NCBI GenBank assembly: GCA_954871525.1
Contig: OX940861.1
Location: forward strand, 42,669,201 to 42,733,200
Length of the DNA stretch: 64,000 nt
Direction of reading: 5' to 3'
From: Parietaria judaica
Taxonomy: Eukaryota; Streptophyta; Magnoliopsida; Rosales; Urticaceae
A program made the translations under genes and the position numbers. A model generated the notes under the pieces. That model searched no databases and was not told where the DNA came from. It was given only the letters and a program-made list of their open reading frames with translations. Positions 36,100-47,886 of the stretch are shown here, piece after piece. Positions within the stretch are counted from its first letter, which is position 1. Each line of letters begins with the position of its first letter.

Positions 36100-37212
36100 A
36101 AATTTTGCCTTAGCCTCATGGGTGATCTTCTTTGCTTATTTTTGCTCTCAATACCTTCACGGTGTAGAGTCCAAGTTTGAAAAACGTACGCATGATGAAA
36201 ATTCAATCTACGATGATGGACGGACGTACGAGCTGGAAATATTTAAGCCTATTGGTCGGCCAATTGGAAAAAAAGAAACGAAGATTCTTCCACGACAACT
36301 ACACGATAAAGGGAGGTGGTTCATACTAAATAATTGTCCAGAAGTGCAACCTTACTTAGAGTGAGTATATCTTAATAACAATACAAATTTTTTTATTCAT
36401 TGCGTTTATAAACTTACTCTATTGATCTAATGTTTTTTCATAGTGAGCATTTGGAGTATTTACAAGGTGAACAAATATCAGAAAATGTAGAACACTTGCA
36501 ACAATATTCCTTTCCAAGTTGGTTTCAAAAGCGGGTAAAACGTTTTTTGAATTTTTATCAAGAGTTCATTTATAGTTTTATATGTATATATTTGTTTACT
36601 GCGATCGTTTTTAAAAATTAGGTTGGAGATCTATATGATGCTTCTGCAACCAGTGAGGAATTATATGCGTTGTCTTGTGTTCCGGACATTCGTGTAACCA
36701 CATGCCGTGGGTTTATGGTCAATGGTGTGAAATACTTGGTTAAGTTAGGTGATGATCGCAAACAAACTCAAAATTGTGGAATCATTGTACCTGGTGTTCT
36801 AGGTGGCGTGGAAGAAGATTATTACGGAATTCTTGAGGATGTTATTCAACTCTCATATCTAAATGATTACTCTGTTACTCTATTCCAGTGTAAGTGGTTT
36901 GATACCGATCGTCGACGGAAGCACATTAGTTTTGAACCACACTTTATTAGTATTGACACGTCAAAAGAAGCTTATAAGGAAGACCCATTTATCTTTGCTC
37001 GACAAGCTCAACAAGTTTTTTATGTTGAAGATCCAAAAAAGCCTAATTCGAGTTGGAAAATTGTTGAAAGATTTAGCCACCGCCACTTGTGGGATATGCC
37101 TGACAATGGTATTCCTAATGTTGAGCCTTCTTCCACTTCAATTTCATTTGACACTAATCTTAACGACTTACCTATTCATCAAGGCTTACGCCTCGAGGCT
37201 TACGCATTTTGA
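36100..37212 (+). pseudogene. TNP2-like transposase C-terminus (DUF4218 tail and DUF4216)
   Basis: Three exon-like pieces. The first reaches ILNNCPEVQPYLE at about 36,361, with donor GTGAGTAT. The next is 36,443-36,534 (EHLEYLQGEQ...FPSWFQKR). From about 36,622 a longer piece reads VGDLYDASATSEELYALSCVP, then the DUF4216 domain: DYYGILEDVIQLSY, LFQCKWFD, DPFIFARQAQQVFYVEDP. This is the standard tail of plant CACTA TNP2 proteins. The DDE core is absent upstream, where a leader-like region sits instead. It could only be a domesticated or regulatory fragment, and more likely is decaying. Confidence 0.75.
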
Positions 37213-37260
37213 GGCGGTTAGAAAACGCCTTGCCTCGGGTTTAAGTAATTTTAAACCTTG
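37195..37260 (+). repeat. GCCTCGAGGCTTACGC-type short repeat in the CACTA interior
   Basis: GGCTTACGCCTCGAGGCTTACGCATTTTGAGGCGG... interrupts the end of the DUF4216 frame and supplies its final residues. It resembles the inner motif of a common plant MITE. No ends were defined. Confidence 0.35.
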
Positions 37261-37732
37261 CACATGGTCATTGCAAGTTTGACAGCAAATTTTAACGTGG
37301 CGTGCACTCATTGGATGAAAGTATGTTTGACCTTTTATCCCTTTTGTATCACGTTATAATGTCCTTGATCATCTGTTTGATCCTCTGTTTGTTTATTTCC
37401 TTTGTTATTAACAATCTTTTCTTTTAAATTCTTAAATATATGATTTTAATCTGTTGTGTACTTGTGTTAAGTTTTAGGAATATACTATTCTAGGTTAGGT
37501 GATGTAGTCGTGTAGTGATACTTAATCAAATTACGTAGATTGATTTTTCAATGAAGTCAATGTGGCATAGTATGAATTTTAGAGTTTGATTAGATCATTA
37601 CAGAGAGTTGTTAATACTTAAATTATTATTAATTAGTATTTTATAATGCTAGGTTTGGGCTCCACCAGATTATTTTATTAATGTTACTATGTTTAATTTT
37701 AGAATTGAAACCACAATGAAGAGAAGGAGAAG

Positions 37733-39310
37733 CAAGATGAGTCGTGACCGAATCACGTAAGAGGACGCTCTAGTGATGATCGTAGAGCATGTAGCCCCGA
37801 AGATAATAATGATACAGGTTTGTACATTTAAAATAATATTTTGTTGCATAATTTGTTTTTTTATATAATCAATTTATTGATTCATTTCTAACGCCGAACT
37901 CGTGGTCCGGCATTGAATTTGGAATTGGATAAGGAATTGAATAAGCATCCTGAGGGTGCTGTAATGAGGTTGGTTCCCGACAAAAACAACGTAAAATTTG
38001 TGGGACCTACTGCTACTTTCTTCGCCACAGAATGTGGCATAATCATGAGACAAAATATTTTGCCGGACGTACATAGGTGGTCCCGTGTGCCGAAGGCGAA
38101 TAAAGATCTCATGGTTAAGCGCTTGGCTGTAAGTTTTCATACTAAGGTACTTTATATAATTAATACATTTTGTTACTAATATTAATATTATTATGTTTGT
38201 GCTTTAAAAGACTAAGTTTAGAATCAAATTGAAGGATGTAAAATTTATGAAGTATGTGCATCATCAGCTCATGTCCAATGGAAGCAAACACGATCTAGTT
38301 TCAAAAAATACTGGAAAAAAAATGGTGGTCAATCAAACAAAACTGTAGCTAGATCAAAGATTGATCCGCGATGTGCTTCCACCCAGGATTGGAATTCCTT
38401 TTGTGATTATTGGGAGCTCGATAAAACTGAGGTAATTCATAACATTGTTCGTGTGTTTATTTTTTTGCTCTGTCCTTGAACCTGCAACTACAACTAGTAA
38501 TATCTACTCTATTACTATTTATTGTTACATTATTTATTTTGTCATTTTTAGGTATATTGTAAGAAAATGTCTGTGAACCGATAAAGAGATAATTATATTC
38601 AAAGCCGGAGTGGGTCCAGAAATATCTCGGATCATTGTTATCGTATGATGGTAAGCTTATATTTATGATCATTTTCAATTGAAATAAAAATTTGGATACT
38701 GATGTGGTTCCAAATTAGTGTAGCGTGAAAATGACAATGTTACTCCAAGTCCGCTCGAAGTTTATCATAAAATGCATTACAAGAACGGTTGGTTGACTTC
38801 TGCGGCAGAAAACTAATATGTAAGTGACTTCGATGCGTGTTGTTTATTATCATTGCTCATTATTTTAAACTTGAACATTAATTACATTGGTTCAGGATCG
38901 CATCGTCAAGCACCGAGATGCCGCTATAGATGCACTGCCAGAGGATATTGAGCTTACACCTGAGCTAAATCGAGAAATAGAAACAAATTCAGTGCGGAGT
39001 ATTCGTGGTAGAGATAAAACAAAAAAAATGAGGTTGGGATACCGGTTTTTGGCCTACTTTGAACAAAAGGGATCAATTTGACGTGGCGACATCCGGAAAT
39101 GGCGGTCAAGACTCCGATGATATGCAAAAGGAGTTAGACAGATTGAAAGCTAAGTTACGTCGATCGAAACACAGAGAGGAGCAATTCGAAGCGTGTTTGC
39201 ATTAGTTAAATCCAACTTTTAAGTTTTCGACTTCGACTTCGAGTGCATCTTCGAGTGCGTCTTCGGTGGCAAGTAGAGGCTCTGAAAGTTCAAGCTCTTC
39301 TATCTAGCTT
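37733..39310 (+). pseudogene. tnpA-like (Transposase_24 type) gene of the CACTA element
   Basis: Exon-like pieces on the plus strand. 37,898-38,128 encodes LELDKELNKHPEGAVMRLVP and FFATECGIIMR, matching the RGP...LDK...G.V.VG...FATECG block of plant Ptta/En/Spm (Transposase_24) proteins. Further pieces lie at about 38,210-38,430 (KFMKYVHHQL) and 38,896-39,080 (IVKHRDAAIDALPEDIELTP), followed by a Lys/Arg-rich coiled-coil-like tail and Ser-rich end. Phase changes and at least one stop (for example TAA near 37,757) suggest it is broken, though untested introns could bypass some of these. In active elements this protein binds the subterminal repeats. Confidence 0.6.
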
Positions 39311-40346
39311 TATCTATTACGTTTTTTATGTTATATGTGGAGTGTGTGTTTAGTTAAATTCTCAAGTTTTTTTGGACAGAGTTTTTATTTTTAATGAATG
39401 TCTCTATTTTTTAGAATCTTTTAATTTTTTGCTCTTCACAATAGCAAAGAAAAAGTCTATTAATTCATCATAAGTTATTGTTCATAACAACCAATTGTTT
39501 AATCATGATAGATAGGCCATAAGACAATTGAATATTAAAATTTCAATTATGCATCAAAAGGTTTTAGAAACTGATTAATCGGTTGCTGAATTGTACATAA
39601 AAAAAAAAGCTTTATATACTGATTTTTCAGTTGTGAATACAAAAATCTATACTTTCGGAAACTGATTTTTCAGTTGCTAATATGCATATACGAAAGTTCT
39701 TAAAACTGATTTTTCACTCGTTGATTGCAATTTTCCGACGAAAAAATGGCCGGAAAATTTTCATTTCGGAAATTGATTTTTCAGTTACTAATATGCACAC
39801 CAGAAACTTTTTTCGAAACTGATAATTCACTTGTTGATTGTCTTTTTCCGGCGAAAAAATGACCGGAAACTTACACTTTTAGAGAGTGATTTTTTAGTTT
39901 CCCTCACTTGCTAAAAGCACGAATCGCAACTAAAAAATTTCAGTTGTAAAAGGTACCTTTTGCCACAAGGTATTACTAACTAAACTTAGAAAGTGATTTT
40001 TCAGTGTCAAAAACTTTTTAGCAACTAATTTGAATTTAAAGCAACTGATTTAACAGTTGATGAAAACGTTATTTCTACTAGTGTAAATTACTACCCAAAA
40101 TATCCTTTAACGATTCATATGCCTACTTTACATATATTCATGATGAGTTAAAGAAAAATGAATTTTCTATTAATATTCACTACCAGGGAAAAGAAGAAAT
40201 TTTAGAAATTAGCTCAAGATATTATCAGTCAATATGTATGAAAAATTGTACCCAATATCTTGAAGGTAAAGATTTATCAAGCAATTCTCGTGCTTCCTTA
40301 CAATTACCAACATAAGCAGAAAAATGTAGCTAAAAGAACCACAAAC

Positions 40347-41400
40347 CTGAAGACTTATGTCGTCGCGTTGTACGTTGTCTTCTCCAAGTAGAACACAGCA
40401 AATTCCACTAAACTTCTGCACAACCGCAAGAAGCACCGAATCGATTTGCTTAACTGTCATAGGATCAGAAGGAAGAAATTACATTATCACACTTGCAAGC
40501 TTCGTCCAAATGTTAGATGCCGATTTCTCTTAAATGCAAGTCGTAAAAGAAAAGTAGAACTGAAGATTAAAAATGGCAAATATATTCTAAATAGAAGCAG
40601 CGGATCGATTTCCTTAACTGTCATAGGATCAGAACGAAGAAATTACATTATCACATTTGCAAGCCTCATTCAAATGTTAAACGGCGATTTTTCTTAAATG
40701 CAAGTCATAAAAGAAAGTAGAGCTGAAGATGAAAAAATGGCAAAGATATTCTAAATACCAGCTACATTTTAGCCCGATAAGGACACTAAATACTACCGAT
40801 TATCGTAATAGTTAACGTATAATATACATGACTGTCGAAATAAGTAAAAACTTGTCTTACGGAATACAGAAAAGATTAGAAAGCACTACTTTCATATTAT
40901 ACAGAAAATATGGAAAGTAAGTCGCTATCAAGATTTACACTTGTTTAATTCCAGAAGGTTGATGTAAAAATATGGCTGCAATGCTTAATGACAGCGCTTG
41001 TAATGTTCAACAGGAAGAAAACTTATACAGAGAATTCCATAATTCGATCGTCGGTAGAGTTACATGAAAAGCCATATGATGAAGCTTTCATTTTTTGCCT
41101 ATTTTGTCGATGTCGATCACTGAAATATGGAGTAATAAGGAGGCAAAAGTAATCATTCAAAAATAAATATAGGAGTTGTTCAAATTTCCGATTCCAGAGA
41201 AGCCCCAAATCCATAAATTAAAAGCCGTAATCAGATTAATAATCTCTGTTTGATTGTAAGTAAAGAAGAATCAGTCGATTTGAAGAGAAATATTTACCTT
41301 TGAAATCCACGGTGTTGGCGAACGTTAACAGAGGCGAAGAGAGAGCTGTTGGCGAGCAGGGTTTAACGGAGAGAGAGAGAGTGAGTGAGAGAGAGACTGA
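40347..41400 (-). other. Possible unidentified split gene or gene fragment
   Basis: Minus-strand pieces with good splice signals. A CT-rich leader exon ends CAAAG|GTAAAT at 41,298. A small exon at 41,119-41,039 (acceptor TTTCAG, donor CT|GTATAAG) contains an ATG and about 20 codons (MKASSYGFSCNSTDDRIMEF). A third piece ending at 40,347 (donor CAG|GTTTGTG) reads IDSVLLAVVQKFSGICCVLL and then GEDNVQRDDISLQ. I do not recognise the protein. No downstream exons were found before the CACTA element at 40,083, so it is probably the 5' end of a gene cut by that insertion, or a captured fragment. Confidence 0.3.
40434..40757. repeat. Diverged tandem duplication (about 164-bp unit)
   Basis: Unit 1 (40,434-40,597) and unit 2 (40,598-40,757) share TTAACTGTCATAGGATCAGA, AGAAATTACATTATCAC and ATGGCAAA(T/G)ATATTCTAAAT. 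The unit spans the start of the exon-like piece of the unidentified gene. Confidence 0.75.
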
Positions 41401-41554
41401 TTAGATTTAGAAAATGCAATAGAAAAAATTAAACGTGAAATGGTAGAAGAATCAGGAAGCAAAGGAGATAATGACATCTGTTGCATGTTTAGTGAAAGCA
41501 AAGGAGAGAATAGCATTTGTTGCATGGCTAGTGCCTAGTGGCTATTTTTTTTAC

Positions 41555-42528
41555 GGGTAAACTGCGGCTAATGTACCTAATGTTTGATTTTCTGCGGATT
41601 ATGTACCCAATGTTTATTTTTGGCGGCTAATGTACTCAATGTTTGATCCGTTAGATATTTTTGGGTTTTCCGTCAGTTGACCGTTAGAGAGTTATATGTA
41701 CACTTTTCGTATTTTTGACATAACTCACTCATTTTTTGTCCAAATTTTATGCACGACCTATGGTTGGAAAGATAAGAGATAAATCTACAACTTTATTAAT
41801 GTTTTAAGTTTTGTAAAATTAGTTTTAAAAAAATACGAAATTTCAAGTACAACGTAAAACTGGACATTAGTTTAATGCAAAATATTTGTTTCGAGCAAAT
41901 TTTAATATACTTAATGACTTTTTATGATGAAATGTAAAAGTAAAAAGTTGTAGATAAATATTTTATCTTTCCAACGGATGTTTATTTATAAATTTCTGAT
42001 AAAAAACGAGTGAGTTATGCCAAAAATATGAAATATTATTTCACATCACATCTTTTATATTTTTGGCATAACTCACTCATTTTTTGTCCAAAATTTATAA
42101 ATAAATAACCGTTGGAAAGATAAAAAGTTTATCTACAACTTTTTAGTTTTACGTTTCATCATAAAAAGTCATTAAGTATATTAAAATTTGCTCAAAACAA
42201 ATATTTTGCATTAAACTAATGTCCAGTTTTACGTTGTACTTGAAATTTCGTATTTTTTTAAAACTGATTTTACAAAACTTAAAACATTAAAGTTGTAGAT
42301 CTATCTCTTATCTTTCCAACCATAGGTCGTGCTTAAATTTTGGACAAAAAATGAGTGAGTTATGTCAAAAATACAAAAAGTGTACATATAACTCTCTAAC
42401 GGTCAACTGACGGAAAACCCAAAAATATCTAACGGATCAAACATTGGGTACATTAGCCGCCAAAAATAAACATTGGGTATATAATCCGCAAAAAATCAAA
42501 CATTAGGTACATTAGCCGCAGTTTACCC
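41555..42528. mobile_element. 974-bp foldback element (Mutator-like)
   Basis: Almost the whole element is one inverted repeat. The left arm starts GGGTAAACTGCGGCTAATGT and the right arm ends ATTAGCCGCAGTTTACCC, with arms of about 480 bp meeting near 42,040. It is flanked by a perfect 9-bp duplication TTTTTTTAC (41,546-41,554 and 42,529-42,537), the length made by Mutator-like transposases. There is no coding content. The transcript would form a very long hairpin. Confidence 0.85.
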
Positions 42529-42678
42529 TTTTTTTACTGTAGACTCTACAGTAATATTCACTCTCTCTTTTAGAAATATAGGATAATGCCTATGTTTGCG
42601 TTGGAAAATTATACTAAATAGAAGTTGAGCTTGCGTCGAGTTGATTGAACAACTGAATATATATATATATATAATATA

Positions 42679-43149
42679 GGGTTAATGACGGTAAAAATAC
42701 CCAAAGTTTGGTAAAAAAAAAACCCTCGTGTATCCAAAGTTTAAAAGTGGTGGTAAAAATACCCAAAGTCGTATTTGGGGAGTTGACCAGACTACTCTCG
42801 TAACGCCGTTAACTTACCCGTTAACTATGGCCATGCGGACAAACGTGGGTTGCTGACATAACAATTTTTGCCACATGGATGAGCTCAAATCAGCCTCGTT
42901 TACGACAAAACAACGAATTAAACCCCTAATAAACACTATTTAATACAACTAATTGAACCCCTAATGATTACACTTAACAAAACAAATTTGTCCACATGGC
43001 CAGAGTTAACCGGTAAGTTAACGGCGTTATAAGAATGGAGTGGTCAACTCCCTAAATATGACTTTGGGTATTTTTGCCACCACTTTTAAATTTTGAGTAC
43101 ACGAGGAGTTCTTTGACTAAACTTTGGGTATTTTTGCCGTCACTAACCC
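42679..43149. mobile_element. Mutator-like MITE (471 bp), block B only
   Basis: Ends GGGTTAATGACGGTAAAAAT and ATTTTTGCCGTCACTAACCC are inverted. The arms extend at least 150 bp inward (CCCAAAGTTT, GGGAGTTGACC, AACGCCGTTAAC). It is flanked by a 9-bp duplication TATAATATA (42,670-42,678 and 43,150-43,158). The empty site is the TA-rich stretch at about 12,264-12,305 in block A. Confidence 0.85.
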
Positions 43150-43499
43150 TATAATATATATATATATATGAACGCTTTCTGTAACTATATATTGAGAATT
43201 CTCACTAGAATATTGACTCTTATAATCATAGGTTTTGGATGCATGTAGGCAAATTGAATAGAGCTTCTGAGTTTGTCAGCATCCAATTTGGTTCACATTT
43301 CAATGTATTTAATGTTCTTGGGAAGGTTGGCAATGGCCATTATATATACTAATTAAATGATAAAACATAGAAACAGAACAGTTATTTTTTTTTTCCAAGA
43401 AGAAATAAGTTGAGTTAAATGACAATAAAGTAAAACGACAAAAATCTATGAACCACATCGAAACACTCATCAAAAAAATTGTGAATGAAAATATACAAC

Positions 43500-43935
43500 C
43501 GAATCTCGATAAATTAATATTAGATAAATTAATTATCTTATTTAAATAATAATTTTGTCCGTTTTTTACTCGGGCCTAACTAGCTAAATTAATAATTTGT
43601 TAAATTTATAATATAATATTTTTTAAAAAATATACAAATAAATTACACTAATTAACTAATCATGAAGTGATTTTAAAATGTGATTATGAAATTATTTGCC
43701 TATTTTCGAAATTTATGGCATGGCTCTTTCAGCTTCAACTCTAAAATTCCGCATAACATTAAGAAGGTCCGTGTTGTATTTTTCAATGATTTTAATATTA
43801 TCATCTTCAAACTATGTACTACGATTACAATATTCTTAACATGTTATCTAAAGATTTTTTCTATTCTAATCATTATGGTTAGTTAACTAATGCTTTATAA
43901 ATTAATAATTCGATAATATATATATATATATATAT
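43500..43935. mobile_element. pogo/Emigrant-like element, B copy
   Basis: Counterpart of 12,645-13,190 but about 100 bp shorter: the part between TTTTTTAAAAAATATACAA and AAATTACACTAATTAAC is missing. Family call as for the A copy. Confidence 0.4.
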
Positions 43936-44602
43936 CTAAAACGGCAATATTATGAAAAACATATACACCTACTAAGCAATGCAACAAAAATACCCCGCAT
44001 ATTACAAAGAAACAATCATGTTAAGAAACGACGATTACCAACTTCAAAAAAAAAAAGTAATTGTGGGCGAAATTAGTTCTGATAACGCATGACATTAATG
44101 TAACAACTTTATGTTCGTTATTAATCAACATCGGGTATTTTCACCGAGTCAATTCTAATATTAAATAACAGTGTTAAAAATAGTCACACAAACGTCACAA
44201 ATGGTCATGTGCATTGGGGCGGGCTGGAGAAGCGCCCAAGGTGACGATGGCTCAGGCGAGCCTGGGCGTCGGGCTTCCCAAGAACTCCTGTTGCTCGGCA
44301 TCAGTCACAACATTAAAATAAAGAACATAAACAGTGACCAAGGTAGTAAGGCCTAAGCGGATTGCTTCTTGGTTCAATCAGGTCCAAAATACCACCATAT
44401 CGAATGAGTTTCTATATTATTTTAGTGAAATGTTCAACTCAAAAGCAGTGCCCAACGGTAAGACAACATAGAGATACTTTTGCTTACTCTTATGAGTATT
44501 ATGAGTTTTATGTATGTAGTTTTAAATAATACTCAACCCATCAATGAAAAAAATATATATAACTTTTCTCAAAATCTCCTTGAAGAACAAATAAACGACA
44601 AC

Positions 44603-44890
44603 TATCAAGAAACAGAGAGTTTCTTCAAGAAAGAAAACTAGAATCTTTTATTGATCGATCGAAATTTGTGTGTGATACAGACTAATGGCTTGGTATTTAT
44701 ACCAACCACTCTAACTGATTAATTAACTGTAAAAGGGCCTCATAATGAAGCCTTATAATATGGCTTAATGACCGAAGTTAATTAATCAGTGGAAAGATAA
44801 AAACGACATTGAATCTCCAAACGACACTGAACCTGCAAATGACAAGAAAGCTAAAAATAGAAAACGACAGCACAAACTTGGATAAAACCG
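44603..44890 (-). repeat. Partial 3' LTR of copia no. 1
   Basis: Matches 47,003-47,290 with few differences. About 47 bp of the LTR on the pol-proximal side are missing. Confidence 0.85.
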
Positions 44891-45076
44891 CTTCCTCTCT
44901 GCAACAGAATTTTGCTGAGGCGATTCTACACATGAGAATTGATGCAAAATTCCCAGTTTGGAGAAGTAATCTACAAAGGTTAGTTCTCAAGCATTGTCAG
45001 ATTTAAAATTCTTAATTTTCTTGCTGTATTGCCTTTCAACCATGGCAGTGAATCTCGGTAAAATCAAATGAACATC

Positions 45077-46907
45077 TTACTTACTTGTCATCAAGTAAGT
45101 CCATGTGAATCTCGAGTGATCATCCACGAGGGTTAAAAAATATTTGAATCCATTGTGAGACTTAACATGAAAAGGACCCCAAATATCGCAGTGAATCAAT
45201 TCTAAAATCTCATTACAAATGTTGTTTTGAGAAACAAAGGGTTGTCTCCTTTGCTTAGCCATGGGACAAATGTAACAAGGGGTATTTTTGTCCCTTTCAG
45301 AGAAACCTAAAACATTTTTCAAAGGAGCAAGAGCTTTGTAAGATAAATGTCCTAGCCTAGAGTGCCATAGATTGGCAGAGATTTTATTGCAATTGGAATC
45401 AAGACAAACTGGTTCATTGCAATCTAGAATGTATAATTCCTCTTGCAGATCACCCTTGCCAATCATCCTCCTCATGGAATGATCCTGTATGACACAACAA
45501 TCATCAGTGAAAATAACACGACCCTTAATGTGGCTTGTTAACATTTTTACAGACAAGAGGCTAAACTTAAAGCTGGGAATGAAAAGAACATCTCTCAGCA
45601 TGATAAGTGAATTAATCTGAACATCACCATACAAATATACAGGGATTATTTCTTCATTTGGCAACGTAACAGTTGAGTTTTCAAACTGTTTTAGATTAAT
45701 AAATTTACTTTTGTTGTTGCATATATGCTTTGTTGCCCCTGAATCTATAATCCAAGCATTATATAGATCAATTCTACTATTAATTGCACGCATATAGTTT
45801 AGGGAACCTGTCGTGAAGGTCTCAAGGTTGACTGCAGTGTTTGAGCTTGATGCCTTTCCCGTAGTTTTCATGTGCTCGGAGAGTAGTCCAATCAATTTCT
45901 GACTTTGAGAATCAATCAGATTATCCATTATCTGATCTCCTTCTCCAATCTTCTCAGCTTTGGCATTCACAGAATTACTTTGTAGCATGGATTTTGTAGC
46001 ATTTCTCAATTGTGTGCATTTGGCATTCGCGAAATCTCTGTTGTTATCCTGGCGGGTATCCATGGATTTTGTAGCATTTCTCAATTGTGTGCCCGACCAT
46101 CTTGCAGTGAGTACAGAAATGCCGATCTTTGTTCTTGAAAGTTCTTCTTTTAACTGAGTTTTCCCTTGCAGCCATGGCCATCTCTCTAGTTGGATCAATC
46201 GTAGTAGACTCAGAGCCTATGAATCTTTGTCTTTCTTCTTAGATACACAAGGCAAAAATCTTGTTCACAGGAGGAATTGGATCCATGAGAAGTAATTGAC
46301 CTCTGATCACTGAGTATGAATCGTTTAATCCCATGAGGAATTTCATTCCATGTTCAGAATTGTAGAAGTCAATACATGCCTTTGACTTGCACTGTGGCTT
46401 AAAGTCATTCAGTTCTTCCCAAATAGACTTCAGTTTTGTAAAGAATGTCGATATTGAGTCCTGACCTTGACGGAGATTTGCAAGATCTCGTCTGAGCTCG
46501 AAAATTCTTGGACCGTTGCTCTGCCGGAATCTTTCCTTGAGGTCGGTCTAGATTTCCGCAGCCGTGTCTCCAAAGATTATAGACTTTGCGATTTCCTTGG
46601 ACACTGAGTTGAGAAGCCATGCAACCACTATGTTGTTGTTTCCGATCCAGAAGTTCACCAATCGATCATCATCTGAGGCTGGCTTTTGAATGGATCCGTC
46701 TATGAATCCGATCTTGTTCTTGACGGAAAGAGCAATAAGAACAGATCAGGACCACGAAGAGTAGTTGTCGCCGGTGAGCAGTTGAGAGACGAGCACTGCA
46801 CCAGTATTGTCGGAGTGATGCAGATAGTAGACACTTAGCTGATCGTCAATCGGAGCTCTGTCGACGATCGACTGCACAATTGCGCTCTTCTTTGATTCTT
46901 CTTCCAT
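45077..46907 (-). pseudogene. gag-pol remnant of copia no. 1
   Basis: Gag starts at ATG 46,907 and has several in-frame stops (for example near 46,753, 46,549 and 46,242). A CCHC knuckle CTHCKMVGHTIEKC lies at about 46,075-46,116 in another phase from the long downstream frame. The frame 46,198-45,077 has the protease motif WIIDSGATKHIC, then the integrase lead-in HSRLGHL and CYICPMAKQ (HHCC zinc finger), IHCDIWGP with the first catalytic Asp, and VDDHSRFTWTYL, where it ends at the deletion. There is no reverse transcriptase, so it is immobile on its own. Confidence 0.85.
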
Positions 46908-47002
46908 GATTTGAAGCGATGGAAGGAGAGGCTAGAATTAAAGGAGAGGTTGATCTTTCTTCAGTCGTCAATGGCGGAAACGAGAGCTTTGCTCTGATAC
47001 CA

Positions 47003-47337
47003 TATCAAGAAAGAGAGAGTTTCTTCAAGAAAGAAAACTAGAATCTTTTATTGATCGATCGAAAATTGTGTGTGATACAGACTAATGGCTTGGTATTTAT
47101 ACCAACCACTCTAACTGATTAATTAACTGTAAAAGGGCCTCATAATGAAGCTTTATAATATGGCTTAATGACCGAAGATAATTAATCAGTGGAAAGATAA
47201 AAACGACATTGAATCTCCAAACGACACTGAACCTGCAAATGACAAGAAAGCTAAAAATAGAAAACGACAGCACAAACTTGGATAAAACCGTTAGTCGTTA
47301 GTCCATAAAGAGTTATAACAAAATATAAATCTTAATA
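47003..47337 (-). repeat. 5' LTR of copia no. 1
   Basis: 335 bp, next to the primer binding site on its left and the ACAAC duplication on its right. Confidence 0.85.
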
Positions 47338-47342
47338 ACAAC

Positions 47343-47886
47343 CATGTATTAAAGTTGTTAATACATCGCTGGTTCCTAAACATGAAGTTAAATACAATTT
47401 ACTTTGGTTGTGTGTGTCAATAACTCAGTTCGTTAGACTTCGTGGTTGTTAACCTAATTGACTCACGGATAATAAGATAATAAGAGCGTCTATTTTTTAT
47501 TAAAAAAATAATATTCAATGTATCTACATTAATGACAATTATAAAACAAACAATTCTAACTCTAAGCTTCCCGGAATTCGTATCCCGGTGTCTGATTACA
47601 CTAGTCAAGAATTGTTGACTCGAGACTGGAGCATTACCAATCTCCACCAAATTCAATCTCTCCTCTTTTCAAAGATTTTAAGTTTTATAATAATTATTAG
47701 CTAATTTTTTCATTAACTCGTGATCTTTTAAAACTCGAATATATTATAAAAATTAAAATGACATAATAATTAAGAAAGCGAGGCACAATTAAGTAGGCCT
47801 GCATCTGGGACCCTCACTTTACTTGATAGATATATTGTAATTGTATAATGAAGCAGATTATTAGTGTATAAATGGGTGTTCCAATG
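47343..47886. other. 3' flank of the PPR gene
   Basis: AT-rich non-coding sequence nearly identical to 13,830-14,378. It presumably includes the PPR 3' UTR. Confidence 0.5.

Larger units (their letters stand above)
34855..40083 (+). mobile_element. CACTA (En/Spm) deletion derivative
   Basis: Ends CACTAGTAAAAATG and its near inverse ATTTCTACTAGTG. Both ends carry arrays of CTGATTTTTCAGTTGCTAA-type subterminal repeats in both orientations (about 34,880-35,560 and 39,560-40,060), the usual transposase-binding sites. The interior has the C-terminal part of a TNP2-like transposase and a tnpA-like gene on the plus strand. The catalytic N-terminal and core regions of TNP2 are missing. No clear 3-bp target duplication is visible (ATT left, TAA right). 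Confidence 0.85.
44603..47337 (-). mobile_element. Truncated Ty1/copia element no. 1 (block B only)
   Basis: Flanked by the 5-bp duplication ACAAC (44,598-44,602 and 47,338-47,342). The 5' LTR is 47,337-47,003 (335 bp); the primer site TGGTATCAGAGC is at 47,002-46,991. Gag and the start of pol follow. The region from the middle of integrase through reverse transcriptase, RNase H and part of the 3' LTR is deleted. The remaining 3' LTR part is 44,890-44,603. LTR ends read TATTAAG...TTGATA rather than TG...CA. The empty site in block A is AAACGACAACCATG near 13,830. Confidence 0.88.

Noticed and set aside
37160..37260. CRISPR-like short repeats (GCTTACGC)
   Set aside because: Only two or three short units, no spacers, eukaryotic setting; likely a MITE inner repeat.
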